Assembly (NCBI GenBank): GCA_001661515.1
Contig: LUVW01000007.1
Location: forward strand, 413,082-477,081
Direction: 5' to 3'
DNA length: 64,000 nt
Source: Capniomyces stellatus
Taxonomy: Eukaryota > Kickxellomycota > Harpellomycetes > Harpellales > Legeriomycetaceae
Position numbers and translations under genes: made by a program
Notes under the pieces: model-generated
What the model was told of the DNA's origin: nothing
The model's database searches: none
Seen by the model: the letters and a program-made list of their open reading frames with translations, nothing else
Part shown: positions 1-9,932 of the stretch, one piece after another
Layout of the letters: each line of letters begins with the position of its first letter
Numbering within the stretch: the stretch's first letter is position 1

Positions 1-75
1 TAGCGAAGCCAAAACTAAACCAAGACCAAACTAAAGTCAAACCAAGACCAAACCAAAAGCCAAAACCAAAACACC
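1..75. repeat. CCAAA-rich tract upstream of URC4
   Basis: The first 75 bases are a degenerate array of ACCAAGACCAAA and CCAAAACC units running up to the URC4 start codon. The coding strand is almost free of G and T here. It is probably 5' leader or core promoter. Similar CCAAAACC tracts lie at about 41955-42010 and 48795-48835, each upstream of another plus-strand gene. Confidence 0.6.
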
Positions 76-1826
76 ATGACAACTTCAAATAGTATCAATG
101 ATAATGTAGACTATTTCCGCTCGTTAAAATCGGTTAGAGCACGAAGCAACTCGGTTTATAGCTTGGTTGCTGAGGGAAAGTCAAAGTACTTTAGCATTCA
201 CGAGGAAAAGCTTGACGGTGTTGCCGACTTGATTATATCGCTTATTGACAGAGACTACGAAAACTGGTCCAAAGTATCTGCGCACGGTAGGTGGCGCTCT
301 TTTGAAATGGTTGAAAACGGCAGAAAGAGAGACTTGATTAGAGAGCACATTGACGAGTGGACATCCCAGGGAGTTGATTCCATTGAGTGTACTAGACGAG
401 TGTTGGATCTGTTTGTTGTTTCAGTACTATTGGATGCAGGCGCGGGAGCAATGTGGGCGTATTCTGATAAGCAAACTGGGAAAACGTTTAAAAGAACGGA
501 GGGCCTAGGAATAGCAAGCCTGAGAATGTTTGAGAACGGTGCGTTTTCTTCAGATCCAGAAAACCCCTACCGGGCAGACTGTAAGCATGCATATCAATCC
601 AAACATTAGGCTAAGCCATTTAAACACTCACAGAAACTATATTTAGCATCATTATCTTTATTGTTCTGTGCTTCAAACATTTGATTGATTTTTGTGCATC
701 CACCAATTCTCGATATATTCACTAGCTGAAAAGTTGAAGTCCTTTGACATTCAAGACTTGCTTCAAGGGTTCCAAGTAAGTGACGAAAATCCGCTTATTG
801 GGGCTGACAATAGAGGACAACTTCTGCAAAGACTTGGCAATGTTGTTCACGACGGAGAAAAGTACTTTTCGTCAAGCTCTGGAGCTCCCAAGAGGCCCGG
901 AAACATGATTGGTAAATATATTGTGAACCGAGTAAAATATGGGATTAACAAAATATGGAATTAACAAAATATGGAATGGAAGATTTGGATATGCTGATCC
1001 ATTTTAGTAAACCCGATGCTTCAATAAACTTTATAACTGATGCTACTATAGATTATCTGATGACCAAGGCAGTAAACAACGAGATTGCAGTAAACGACTT
1101 GTGGGAGGTAATATCGTTGGGCTTGTTAAAAGTATGGCCAGAGTCGCGTACATCTTTTCAAGGGCACTCGCTTGGTGACTCTTGGGAGTGTGAATTACTA
1201 AAAAATGCTGGTGGTACCGGCGACAACGTCGACCCAACATATATAGTACCGTTCCACAAATTGTCGCAATGGCTCACTTGGTCTCTTGTTGAGGCTATCA
1301 GCACAGTTGGGAACATCAAGGTCAACAACCTGGAAATGTTAACGGGACTTCCAGAGTATCGGAATGGTGGCCTTTTTATTGATCTTGGCGTTTTAACGTT
1401 AAAGCCTAACTACATGGACGAGTTTCCAGCCGGAATTGTGTACCAAGAAGACAACACGCCGTCGTTTGAAGCCGATAGCCAATTGGTGATTGAGTGGAGG
1501 GCTTGCACTATAGTGCTGCTTGACAAGCTGCACAGCGTTGTAATCGAGAAACTTGATCTTGACAAGGCTAGATTCCCGCTTAATATGCTTTTAGAGGCTG
1601 GAAGTTGGAAGGTAATACTTGGATTTTAGTTTTTAAATAAATTCTCGAACATTGAAAATGTGCCAGATTGCGGCACCAACGCAGATATAAGCGCAAAGTT
1701 TGACTAACTGTGGCATTGTACTCTGATACGTCACTCTATTAGGCGGGAAGAGAAGTGGCCGCTAGGCTTAGACCAAAGACAGGAAATCCCCCAATTGGCA
1801 TAATATCTGACGGAACCATCTTTTGA
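76..1826 (+). CDS. URC4: Urc4-type uracil catabolism protein (DUF1688)
   Basis: Four exons join without frameshift: 76-580, 726-911, 983-1611 and 1743-1826, giving 467 residues. Introns are 145, 71 and 131 bases. The protein has the DUF1688 (Urc4/urg3) hallmarks in order: a VRARSN start region, HGRWRSFE, the core RRVLDLFVVSVLLDAGAGAMW, EGLGIASLRMF, FSSDPENPYR, QVSDENPLIG, RPGNMID, and a C-terminus of AGREVAARLRP followed by PPIGIISDGTIF. In yeasts URC4 is needed for the URC route, which uses uracil as a nitrogen source; its exact reaction is not settled. The short last exon carries the conserved C-terminus, so the gene looks complete. It converges on the rhodanese gene. ATG 76 is the first ATG after the CCAAA tract and fits the family's N-terminus. 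Confidence 0.9.
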
Positions 1827-1940
1827 GCTTGTTCCAACAAACTCTCCTGAAAAGCCGGTTTTAGCACTTGGCTGACCTGACTCACATTCCGTAACTTTAG
1901 TGTTTTGCTTGACTAAACGCAATAGAGTGTCAACCGGGTG

Positions 1941-1998
1941 TTTATTTTATTTTATTTTATTTTATTTTTTTGTTTTATTTTATTTTTTTAAAAAAAAA
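1941..1998. repeat. TTTTA microsatellite and T7A9 palindrome
   Basis: About six TTTTA units (1941-1970) are followed by T-rich sequence and a T7A9 junction (1983-1998). It lies between the convergent 3' ends of URC4 and the rhodanese gene, where a T-rich termination or cleavage region would be expected. Confidence 0.7.
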
Positions 1999-2128
1999 GT
2001 ACAACTTTATTTTTAAGTGTTATAACCTGAGCCTAATTTCAATACAACGATATGTTAAAAAAACTCTGGGCCTGAAAACAAACATCTGTTTAACTAAAAG
2101 CTAATGGCAAAGCTAGCGAATCTTTTCT

Positions 2129-2497
2129 TTATTTTCTCGAGTACTCTTCCCAGCTTTTTTCATACACCAAAACATTGTCGGTGTATCCCAATGACTTTGC
2201 AGTATCTGCTGCCATAAGACATCTTTTTCCTGCTAGACAGTAAAACACGAGTGGCTCTGTTGTGCAGTTTTTCTTTGGCAGCTCAAACTTGTACTTTCCG
2301 CTAAACTCTTGTGGGCTAAGATTCAAGGCCTGCCCGATATCCGTGTGAGGAATGTTGTGGGCTCCTGGGATATGTCCAGCTTCGTACTCATCTGGTCTTC
2401 TCACATCAATAATGATTGCTCCAGGAAGCTTTTCCTTTTTAGAGATTTGGCAGATCTCATTGTAGTCTACTATCTTTGCGGAATTAGGTTGCGACAT
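2129..2497 (-). CDS. Single-domain rhodanese (sulfurtransferase)
   Basis: An intronless ORF of 122 residues, the usual size of one rhodanese domain. The CH2A-type motif IIDVRRPDEYEAGHIPGA spans about residues 29-46. The active-site loop is CLAGKR with the presumed persulfide-carrying Cys87 in FYCLAGKRC. A Cys-x-x-Gly-Lys-Arg loop is typical of thiosulfate sulfurtransferase/TSTD1-like proteins rather than Cdc25-type phosphatases. There is no clear signal peptide, so a cytosolic or mitochondrial sulfur-transfer role is inferred. The start is the first in-frame ATG and leaves a short lead before beta-1. It converges with URC4 about 300 bases away. Confidence 0.9.
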   Translation of the reverse strand: MSQPNSAKIVDYNEICQISKKEKLPGAIIIDVRRPDEYEAGHIPGAHNIPHTDIGQALNLSPQEFSGKYKFELPKKNCTTEPLVFYCLAGKRCLMAADTAKSLGYTDNVLVYEKSWEEYSRK

Positions 2498-3789
2498 GTT
2501 CTTTGTATTACGTTATTAATTGACGTGTTTTGATTATATTTATTCGCTTGCTAAACTTTGGTTTAAAGTGGATAAAAGAGTAGATCTTAAGGAAGTTCAG
2601 TTTATTTTCAATATAAAGCGCAAAAGGTTTAGCAAAAACAATAACATTGATTAAATTCAAACTCCAACGATTCCTGGAACTTTACATGAATAATTTGTTT
2701 GACTTTGATTTGATTTGCTTGACTTTGGTTTGATTTGTTTCATAGCTTTGCCGAATCAAGTCGAAAATCAACTTCAAAATCAAGAATACAAACCTTTTAA
2801 GCCGCCAAATTCATGTTAAATTCGTGATTGGTCTAGCAATTAAGTTTGAAATTGGGAACTCCGGTTTATGCCAAAGTGGCGTGAGCTTTTTCTACAAATG
2901 CCCAAGTATGTGGAATTGAAGCCTGGTTAGACACTGGCTGGAACTACAAACTTGTGTGATAAAAGTGCGCACATTTGATTTGGAAAAAAAGTGAAAGCCT
3001 GTCCTTGGCAGGTTAGATAGAATTGTATAATTATTGGCCTCTTAGAATAACATGAACCACCACATGTCACCGTCAATTTGCATTAATTGGCGCTAGATAG
3101 TGCTGCGCACTTTAATCTTGTTTAGCCCCATTTAATATACCAGAGGTTTGTATGGTTCATAGATTTGGTCCACAATAGTGGTGTGAATTATATCTTTAAT
3201 AAAAAAATAACACTGTTTTAATTCTTTAACGCAGATTGTACTTTAAGTTGAGTAGCACAAGGTATTGACAATAATTACTCCCAAAGCAACTAAATGTAAC
3301 AAAGGAACATGGTGTGAGAACAACAAATAACCGAGTAGAGTGTGTAAAGCAATAGCATTGGCAAAATTAGCCAACATTTACAAGATATTTATCTTCTACC
3401 CATTTGCAGGCCTCGTCTATTAGACGGAGACAGAGCGAGATAGTACCAGTCAATCCCCGCAGCATAAACAATGCAGCCTGGCTACTGGCTAAATTTTGCC
3501 ATCAACTAAATAACAGGCCACAACAGTGTCGATACTAACCTTTATATCACTGATAGGACGCGCAGTAAAATATCGGACTTTTATGATTTTTCTACCAACC
3601 CGGTGCCTTTAAAAGCGCATTCGGTACAGCCCTGACTATGTTGGAGTTAAGACCGATCGTACAAAAAAAAATTTGATGATTTTTATTGTTTCAAGCTTTT
3701 AATTAATCATAATTACATTTATTGAAATTTCAGAGCAACAATGGCCTGAAATCCTAAAAGTGCATATCGGCAGTTGCACACGGCTAGCC
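2498..3789. other. Intergenic, no gene seen
   Basis: This 1.3 kb holds the promoter side of the rhodanese gene and the 3' flank of RCF2. A diverged direct repeat of about 22 bases (2694-2741, units like TTTGACTTTGATTTGATTTG) is the only clear structure. The stretch at 3400-3660 is less AT-rich than its surroundings, but I found no open frame or tRNA-, 5S- or U-snRNA-like core in it. Confidence 0.5.
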
Positions 3790-4341
3790 TCAATAGTCTC
3801 TTCTTACAGCGGGCTTCTTCTTCTCTCCTTGTGTCATTGAGGATATAGCCGCCACACCCAATAATCCAGCAACAGTTAGCGCCTGCGCATACATACGGGC
3901 TTGGACAATTCTCTGAGTCCAAGTAATATTCTTATTTAGATATAGACGGTAAACAGAAGTACCGGCAGCAAGACCCCAGAACACTCCGAGTACAGCGTAC
4001 TTGTTCTCTAAAAAGTAGTCAATAGATTTGTCAAAACGTCCACCAGCTCTAAGAGATTTAGATATCTCAACAGCCTCCTCGTCTGGATCTCCGCCATAAT
4101 ACGCCTTTTCGTACACGTGGTTTTGGTTCTCGGTTCTTACTGCCAAAGTTCCTACTATAAAAGAACCCACCATTGAACCCTTGATTCCAATGGTCAGTTT
4201 GCGATAAAAGGGCCAGAATCTATTGAACCCAAAGTTGAAGGCAAGTCCAACTGCTGCTCCAAGCGCCGCATTCTGAATAGCCGACATTAGAATGTGCCTG
4301 TCAATAGCATCATCCTCTTCTTTTGTTAAAATCTTGACCAT
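3790..4341 (-). CDS. RCF2: Respiratory supercomplex factor 2-like, HIG1 domain
   Basis: An intronless ORF of 183 residues. The N-terminus MVKILTKEED followed by a hydrophobic helix matches the Rcf2 N-terminal region. The C-terminal half carries a HIG1-type domain: a membrane segment around VFWGLAAGTSVYRL, the polar loop NKNITWTQR, then the hallmark IVQARMYAQALTV leading into a last hydrophobic helix. Rcf2 is a mitochondrial inner-membrane protein that binds cytochrome c oxidase and helps form or tune III-IV supercomplexes. It is slightly shorter than the yeast protein because the middle linker is shorter. It lies alone, with the CBM19-like gene about 1 kb upstream on the same strand. Confidence 0.88.
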   Translation of the reverse strand: MVKILTKEEDDAIDRHILMSAIQNAALGAAVGLAFNFGFNRFWPFYRKLTIGIKGSMVGSFIVGTLAVRTENQNHVYEKAYYGGDPDEEAVEISKSLRAGGRFDKSIDYFLENKYAVLGVFWGLAAGTSVYRLYLNKNITWTQRIVQARMYAQALTVAGLLGVAAISSMTQGEKKKPAVRRDY

Positions 4342-5329
4342 TTTGTCTCTGTTTGTATTGTTATTGTGATGTTTTCCTGAATATCTTCTTGATGTTTATT
4401 GATGTTTAGCTTGATAAGCCTGCAAACATGTGTTTTTTTTTGTTGTTTGGTTGTCTTTTACGTATTTAAGTGAAAATGTGGTTTAAAAAAATTACAAAAA
4501 AAAATTTTAAGGGAAATAAATTAAACTTTTTTTTTGTTTTTATACCAACAGCTTCCCAAACTTATCTTGGCTTTATTTTATACATTTCAGACCTAATTCA
4601 CCATCCATTATTTATTGAAATAAGACTTTTATTCGCTTTTTAGTTTATCTTAATGACTAACAAATCGAAATGCTGGTTGAAATGTAATTTTGGAAAGTAC
4701 GAACTGTTATTACTGGGATTTGTTACATTTGATACTAGCGTGGCCAATGACTGAAAACACTGGTTTTATGCCATTTATATAGCCCAGCTATCAATCCTAT
4801 CAGCTACTTTTCTGCAGCTAAAATGTGAAATAGAAAACATAAAAATTCAGTAGGTATTTTATTTTAATCGATCAGTAGTGCAGTTTTTTCTCAGTTTTGA
4901 GTTAATAAAAAAATACGCTCAGTTCAAGCTCTAAAACTAACGACGAACTTGACTTGTGATCCCAGCAATCTTATCTCCCACTTCTTATCCAAAAAAATAG
5001 AAGAAAAAAATATTGGGGTTGGTAAAGTATTGTGGGAATTGGTTTTAGCCTTATCTCAAAAACCGACTAAACTAAATTAATAATCCGGAAAAGTGGCGCC
5101 ACTTTTAACTCAAAAATAATGGACTTGCTGCCTGTATGAGTCGTGATGTGAGTTGATTTATTTGGTGGAGATGACTTTCCATTAATAATACCAAACGATT
5201 AAAAATATAAATTATAGCATATACACCTAGTTCGGTAATACAATTAGAACAAGCTAATGAAGACTAAAGCACAAAATGCGAATATGTAATTGCATGTATA
5301 TATAAGGTAGATGTGTTACACGCCAAGTG
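4342..5329. other. Intergenic, no gene seen
   Basis: AT-rich spacer between two minus-strand genes, with several A and T runs (for example 4496-4535) and no open frame worth calling. It contains the promoter of the RCF2-like gene and the terminator of the secreted-protein gene. Confidence 0.5.
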
Positions 5330-5653
5330 CTATTTACACATTTGCCCCCTGGTCGAGTAAGCACATTTCAAGGATTTCGGACACCTCGATACTCTGAAGT
5401 ATCCTCTATAACATTCAAAGTACTCTGACTTGTTCTTTTTGCTGCAGTACCGACCACTTGACTTGCAAGCAGGGAATTTTTTGTTATTGATGCTTATCTC
5501 CGGATTGAGATATACTCTATATGGACCTGATCCTGGGTCGAAATCAGCAACTTTGATACTCCCTTTTTGGGAATTTACCAGACCGTTAAATAAAACCAAT
5601 ACCGCAATCATTAGTGATGACACGTTCGTAGTTCGCAAAGTTAACTGATACAT
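5330..5653 (-). CDS. Small secreted cysteine-rich protein, CBM19-like
   Basis: A 107-residue protein when read from the ATG at 5653; a longer in-frame extension would put charged residues before the signal peptide. Residues 12-27 are a hydrophobic core ending near VNSQ, a likely secretion signal. The mature C-terminus has six cysteines (63, 70, 81, 91, 97, 106) around PACKSSGRYC, FECYRGYFRVSRC and SLKCAYSTRGQMC. This spacing and the central CxxGxF pattern resemble the CBM19 chitin-binding module at the end of yeast chitinases, here without a catalytic domain. Lysine and arginine are abundant. A cell-wall or host-chitin-binding role is inferred; other small disulfide-rich secreted folds are possible. 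Confidence 0.6.
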   Translation of the reverse strand: MYQLTLRTTNVSSLMIAVLVLFNGLVNSQKGSIKVADFDPGSGPYRVYLNPEISINNKKFPACKSSGRYCSKKNKSEYFECYRGYFRVSRCPKSLKCAYSTRGQMCK

Positions 5654-6750
5654 TTTGATTATTATTGAAAATACAGCTTTGACTTGGGTTGATAAAATGG
5701 TAATGTGAAGAGCGAAAAAGGGACTAAATGTCTGAAAGTAAGTTTTGATATTGACTAACACTTGACTATTTATTTAAAGATGTTTTTATCATAAAGCATG
5801 CTGTTTGCATCTTTCCAAGGTTGTATTAATAAATTCGATTTTATAATATAATCATTGATGTTGGTTGCAAAGTTGAGATATGTGGGTTTCGTTTTTATAG
5901 GCTGTGGTAGACAGAGTATGCAAAGCCTTCATCCTCTTATTGTGGTCAATCAATAGAAATTGCATTAGTTTCCACAGAAGTGGAATTGTGGAATTTATGT
6001 ATCCAATATTTGATGCATTGAATACAAAAGAACTTGGTCTGTTTATCCCCCCCACTCACGAGAAAAGTCGAAATACGACATCTCTGTACTAATTAGAACA
6101 ACTTGTAACGAGCGCAAAAAATATATAAATGTGATTGATAATAAAGTTAGCATAATAATGCCAACTGGGAGCAATAGTAAAAGTTGTTTACTTTAAAATG
6201 GCCACTTTTTCGTTACTAAACAAATAAGCAAGTCCCCAGGAAATTGAAAATTGGGGAATCAAAAGCGAGATGCAAAGAAACTAACCACATTTTAGGCTTT
6301 TATCCGGTAAAATCAAAACTTAAGTGTAATTCAAGAGACTAAATTCTAAAAAATTCAATCAATAAGTACAAATAAAATACAAAATGAAATAAAAAATAAA
6401 AAAATAAGTGTATTAAGCAACATTGAGTGTTTATTGGCTTGATGTTTTAGTAAAGAGCTGAATTATTTGGCTTTCGAGATCAAAAAAATAAATCATTTAA
6501 TCCAAATTAAATTAAATTAAAAGTCAAGAAAAAAAAAAAAATTTTTTTTCTAAAGGATATTGCGTATAATTAATAAACTATTGTTCAAGTAATGTAAAGC
6601 TTAAAAGACTTTTTTTTTCGGTTTACTATAGATTTTCACAGTAGCCATTCTCGAGTGAATTTGATCGATCCGAGTTGCTATTATAAAAACAAAACAACAA
6701 GTCCAATATTCACTTGAGAAGAAGATAATAGTGAATACGTATACTGAAAC
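5654..6750. other. Divergent intergenic region
   Basis: Spacer between the secreted-protein gene (-) and NOC4 (+). An A13T8 palindromic tract sits near 6527-6548 and a TATA-like TATTATAAAAAC near 6678, about 70 bases before the NOC4 start. A C7 run at 6047-6053 stands out in the AT-rich background. Short open frames around 5850-6092 overlap on both strands and show no family resemblance. Confidence 0.5.
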
Positions 6751-9102
6751 ATGTCGAATTCAAACAAAAGAAAGAGAGAGAGCACCACAGTAAGTCAAAG
6801 TAAAAGTTTGTGAAATGCAACCTGAATGTGGAAAGTATTTTAAAGCTGCATTCGCGCGGTGAAGGTATTAACAACAATTATAGTAACAATCAAAGGATTA
6901 TGGTTGGATTTGGCTAAAAAAAATAGAAGGAAAGCAATGTGGAGAAACTCAAAGAAATTCAGCTGTGGGAGGTTGAAATAAGCAACAGCAAGAAAAACAT
7001 CAATAATATTGTAAAACTGTTGGATTTAGAAGTAAGTTTTGAGTTGTATTTACAGTTGGATTGTGAACTTTAGCTGTTTTGGAGCAGTGCTAGTGGTAGC
7101 AAGTATGGCGATTTTGAAAATGAAACCTAAAATGCAAATATGAAAATTGTGAATAGACTGATTCAAGCGAGGTTAAATTTGCAGTTTTGAATTCGCTTGG
7201 CCGTGTGTTCAGTCGGCTTATAGACAACGATGAGATTAAGAGTCCGCAGCTAAAAATAGATTTAGGAGAGGTCACGGAAGAGGTTGTGATAGTAGACAAA
7301 ACAGAGCAAAAGGCAGTTATAAGCGCCTGGTTGGTTAAAACATACAAAACCTTTGTTAACAAGTTGCTCGAGAACTTTGAAACCGAAGATACGCCAATTC
7401 AGGTAAAGCCCAAGCCAAATAGATCAAATAAGACGGATGTTGATTTTTTTTTTTTTGAAAAAAATGCAGAGAAAAATGCAGAAAAAAGGCAGAGAAAAAG
7501 ATAGATCCATGCCTGATACCAAGTGTGCTGATTTAAAAACATAGGTTGCGTCGTTAAGACTTATAATGAATTTAGTCCAGAAGGAGGGGGCATTCTTGTA
7601 TCGTTGCAGCGATATTTACAGTTTTCCAAGCTACATCTACTATAGATTGGTGGAAAAGCTGCTTAAAGGGAAAAGTCTAAGCGATTTGCTTATTAGACAA
7701 TTTATTGAGTCCTATGTAAACCAGTACCCAGACCTGAGATTCCAGACGCTCAAGGCGATAGCGTAAGTAAATAAGCGTATACATAAATAAAAGCGACACA
7801 GCTTTTGGAATTGAATGGGTGAACTCAAAGCAATTTAACGCAATGCAACGAAATATGTTCAAAAAAAAAAAGCGAAAAACAAAAAGTAGGCAAATGGGAT
7901 GTATATTAAAAAGTGCAAATGTACAAACTATAATTTTTTAAAAAAAAATAAATCAAAAAAATAGATCGCTTGTGTCGATGGATTTTGATCCTATCAAGAA
8001 AAAGGTGTTGAATAAGACGGTAAAGAACAAAAAGGAGAAAAAGAGCTACGAAGAAATGGCGAGTCAGACATACAAAATACTAAAGAGCATTAAAGGGCTA
8101 AACGTTGATGACACCGTGTCAGAGGTGTTCTGGGTGGTAACACCATCAAAAGTAGAGAAGAAGGCTGATGTGTTCAAAACTTCATCGCACAGAAGAGTGT
8201 TTGGCGAGGCTTGGTTGGCGTTCATGAGGATGCCTTTGACTTTTGAGCTCTACAAGCAGACCTTGATGATTCTGCACAAAAGGGTGCTGCCGGGAATGCA
8301 AAATCCATTGATTCTTATGGACTTTTTAACCGAATCTTACGATGCTGGAGGTCCAGTCAGTCTTTTGGCGCTTAATGGGCTGTTTACTTTGATTACAGAG
8401 TATAACCTTACCTATCCAGAGTTCTACACCAAGCTTTATGCTTTGCTGGACAAGAACCTTCTGCATGTAAAGTACAGATCCAGATTCTTCCGGCTGGCTG
8501 ATATTTTCTTGTCCTCAACATATTTACCATCCTATCTAGTTGCAGCGTTCATTAAACGACTTTCTCGGTTAACTCTATCAGCCTCACCATCAGGTATTGC
8601 CATTGTTGTTCCCTTTATTTATAATCTCCTCAAACGCCATCCAAGCTGCATGTGTTTGATTCATCGTGTAAGCGGTGTTGAGTACAGCTTTAGCGAAGAT
8701 GAGAATGAGGGTGGCGAACTTAGCGACGAAAAGATTGAGAATAAGGTCGATGGTGACTCGGCAGGTGAATCCAGCTCAAACAAAGACCCCTTGGACACCG
8801 ATCCATACAACGCAGACGAAACTGACCCATCCAAATGCAACGCTTTTGAAAGCTCTTTATGGGAAATTGCCACAATACAAAACCACTATTACGCCAACAT
8901 TGCAACTATGGCCTGCGTCTTCAACGAACCATTCAGAAAGCCCGAGTTTGGCTTGGAAGATTTCCTTGACCATACTTACTCGACTATGTTTGCTTCTGAA
9001 ACCGGAAGACTGGTCAAAAAAGAACCAGCGCTGACCAACCCGGGTCCAACAACTTTCTTTAGGCCTGGTGAGGTTCTTGGAGACATACTTCACTTTGGAT
9101 AG
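6751..9102 (+). CDS. NOC4: Nucleolar complex protein 4 (CBF/Mak21 family)
   Basis: Five exons join in frame: 6751-6789, 6927-7031, 7157-7402, 7545-7762 and 7965-9102, giving 581 residues. The last exon holds the conserved C-terminal CBF/Noc domain: PLILMDFLTESYDAGG, SLLALNGLFTLI, LLHVKYRSRFFRLADIFLSS, FIYNLLKRHPSCM, DPYNADETDP, SSLWEIATIQNHY and GLEDFLDHTYSTMF, all typical of Noc4/Utp19. Noc4 pairs with Nop14 in the nucleolus and is needed for 40S maturation and export. An acidic Ser/Glu/Asp-rich insert (about 8690-8790) separates two conserved blocks, as in homologues. Exon 1 is a 13-codon basic peptide and is the least certain part; the next upstream ATG context was not better. Confidence 0.93.
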
Positions 9103-9932
9103 TTATTTACCATTAGATTTTCACAGTAACCTTTTTAATTATTTTTTTTTTTACACGGTTTTATACTTTTTACATTTTTTTACATTTGATGTCTACTTTG
9201 ATTTGTTTTAGCTTTATTTCAGTCCCATCTTTTTCAGTTATTTCCCAAACACCCATTATAAACAAAAGTCGCAATGAAAAGTGTCAAAACCTATCCACTC
9301 ATTTTTATTTGATAAACAGGAATAGCACAGAATGAAAAAAAAACTGTCAATGCTAAACCTTAATAATAGACGTGCTGTAAAACAGTCGATAGGCCGTATT
9401 CATTTCGAGAAACAAAATATTGTCCAATTGGAGTCAAAATTCCACCAAAATAATAGCCTCATTGTTCTCATTAAAGAAAACGATAACACAGGATAATTGG
9501 TGAGCAAACAAAGTAAAGGAAATTAGTCTTTGTTAAAGTAGCAAAAAAAGTAAAATAGTTTGAGATTTGTTAACATCAATAAATAAAAATAAGAGAATTT
9601 GAGTTGAAATACGTTGTTTACAATAGTTCAAGTTTACCAATGGGGGGAGTTTGTAGTTCACAACCAAATAAAACAAAAAAAAGCAAATGGCTAATTAAAC
9701 TCGATTAATTAAAACAAAGCTAGTTCAGGCAACAGCCAAACTGAGGCTAAAAAAAGGTGAATAGATAATAATTAACTTGTAAACACAAGCTGGCTTTCAA
9801 AGTAAATGGCCAAGTAATCTTGCAATAAAAGAAAAAGAAGATACAATAAAAAGTTAATATAAAGAAACCGAGAAAGACAACGCGAACCTTGTTTATAATA
9901 GCTACAAGTAGAAATACGATTGGATTGTGCAA
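9103..9932. other. Intergenic, no gene seen
   Basis: T-rich just after NOC4 (likely 3' end formation), then A-rich towards the kinesin start. No conserved open frame on either strand. Confidence 0.5.

Noticed and set aside
3400..3660. Less AT-rich stretch examined for 5S rRNA, U2, U6 or other snRNA
   Set aside because: None of the conserved cores of these RNAs is present on either strand.
5852..6092. Overlapping open frames on both strands before NOC4
   Set aside because: Mutually antisense, short, no splice context and no family resemblance.
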